Shown: piece after piece, positions 63,839-64,000 of the stretch
How positions within the stretch are numbered: position 1 is the stretch's first letter
How the letters are laid out: the number at the start of each line of letters is the position of its first letter
Source: a bacterium
Lineage (GTDB): Bacteria > SZUA-79 > Acidulodesulfobacterales > Acidulodesulfobacteraceae
NCBI GenBank assembly: GCA_021777135.1
Contig: JAJYDX010000001.1
Location: 310,001-374,000, forward strand
Direction: 5' to 3'
DNA: 64,000 nt
Notes under the pieces: model-generated
The model's database searches: none
Seen by the model: only the letters and a program-made list of their open reading frames with translations
Told to the model about the DNA's origin: nothing
Position numbers and translations under genes: made by a program

Positions 63839-64000
63839 TGGATAAAATTAATTTATGGCAGTGTATTCTTGCTCCCATGGCTGGAATAACCGGATTTCCT
63901 TTTAGAAAAACGGCCTTAAAATACGGCGCTGATTTTTGTTTTACAGAGATGATTAGCGCAGTAGGTTTTTTGCATAACGATAAAGGAACGCTGGAACTTT
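63838..64000 (+). CDS. tRNA-dihydrouridine synthase, N-terminal part
   Basis: The frame from the ATG at 63838 (overlapping the mobB stop) runs off the window end after 54 codons. LAPMAGITGFPFRKTALKYGADFCFTEMISA is the FMN-binding N-terminal signature of the Dus family, which reduces uridine in the tRNA D-loop. The subclass (DusA, DusB or other) cannot be set from this piece. Confidence 0.88.
   Translation, partial: MDKINLWQCILAPMAGITGFPFRKTALKYGADFCFTEMISAVGFLHNDKGTLEL

Overview
The window is an AT-rich bacterial chromosome segment that is densely coded on both strands. It shows no rRNA, CRISPR array, insertion sequence or phage. Several gene orders match deltaproteobacterial (Geobacter-like) chromosomes: mfd-PpiC lipoprotein-surA-pdxA-uvrA, glyQ-glyS-ppdK, and an F0-only atpZ-atpI-atpB-atpE cluster. 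Two plasma-membrane P-type proton-efflux ATPases, a Rieske/cytochrome b complex, a DsrE-family protein and the low GC suggest an acidophilic, sulfur-cycling deltaproteobacterium. A lineage such as the Acidulodesulfobacterales (Sva0485/SZUA-79) would fit. The lineage is an inference from gene content, not a database match.

Layout. 1-2480: end of a LOG-family gene, dcd, and an ABC-2 exporter on the minus strand. 2481-9714: CIRCE-controlled groESL, moaB, a moaD-moaE fusion, a two-headed BadF/BcrA-type activase and a PerR/Fur-like regulator. 9736-15428: a minus-strand operon aspS-MFS exporter-degenerate indolepyruvate ferredoxin oxidoreductase pair. 15508-23508: hydrolase, uppS, MFS, CDGSH protein, amino-acid permease, trxB, an unrecognised protein paired with a small [4Fe-4S]-type ASKHA ATPase, and DsrE. 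23648-31610: trpS, nadA, glyQ (no usual start codon), glyS, ppdK. 31860-40992: mfd, two periplasmic PPIases, pdxA, uvrA. 41212-44805: proton ATPase 1 with a sigma-54-type promoter, facing a sigma-54 activator. 45050-50084: Rieske, cytochrome b, a membrane-bound cytochrome c subunit, then the F0 genes. 50181: tRNA-Phe. 50529-60850: a molybdenum-enzyme island. 60847-64000: proton ATPase 2, mobB and the start of a dihydrouridine synthase.

The most system-like part is 50529-60850. It runs HdrB-like protein, cytoplasmic molybdopterin oxidoreductase, four-cluster ferredoxin subunit, an 81-residue unknown, moeA, a MoaA-like radical SAM protein with unusual C-terminal cysteines, a 6-pyruvoyl-tetrahydropterin-synthase-like protein, a MobA with an extra C-terminal domain, a CooF-like ferredoxin and an NAD(P)/FAD oxidoreductase. 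This looks like a soluble Mo/W enzyme, its electron chain and its cofactor-making genes in one unit. The substrate cannot be told from sequence.

Regulation that can be read: CIRCE at groESL, good sigma-70 promoters for groES, aspS, trpS, glyQ and tRNA-Phe, two probably leaderless genes, and a -24/-12 promoter before proton pump 1. Long inverted repeats with AACGG-type arms lie before mfd, surA, atpZ and perhaps the Rieske gene. No gene-free stretch exceeds 300 bases.
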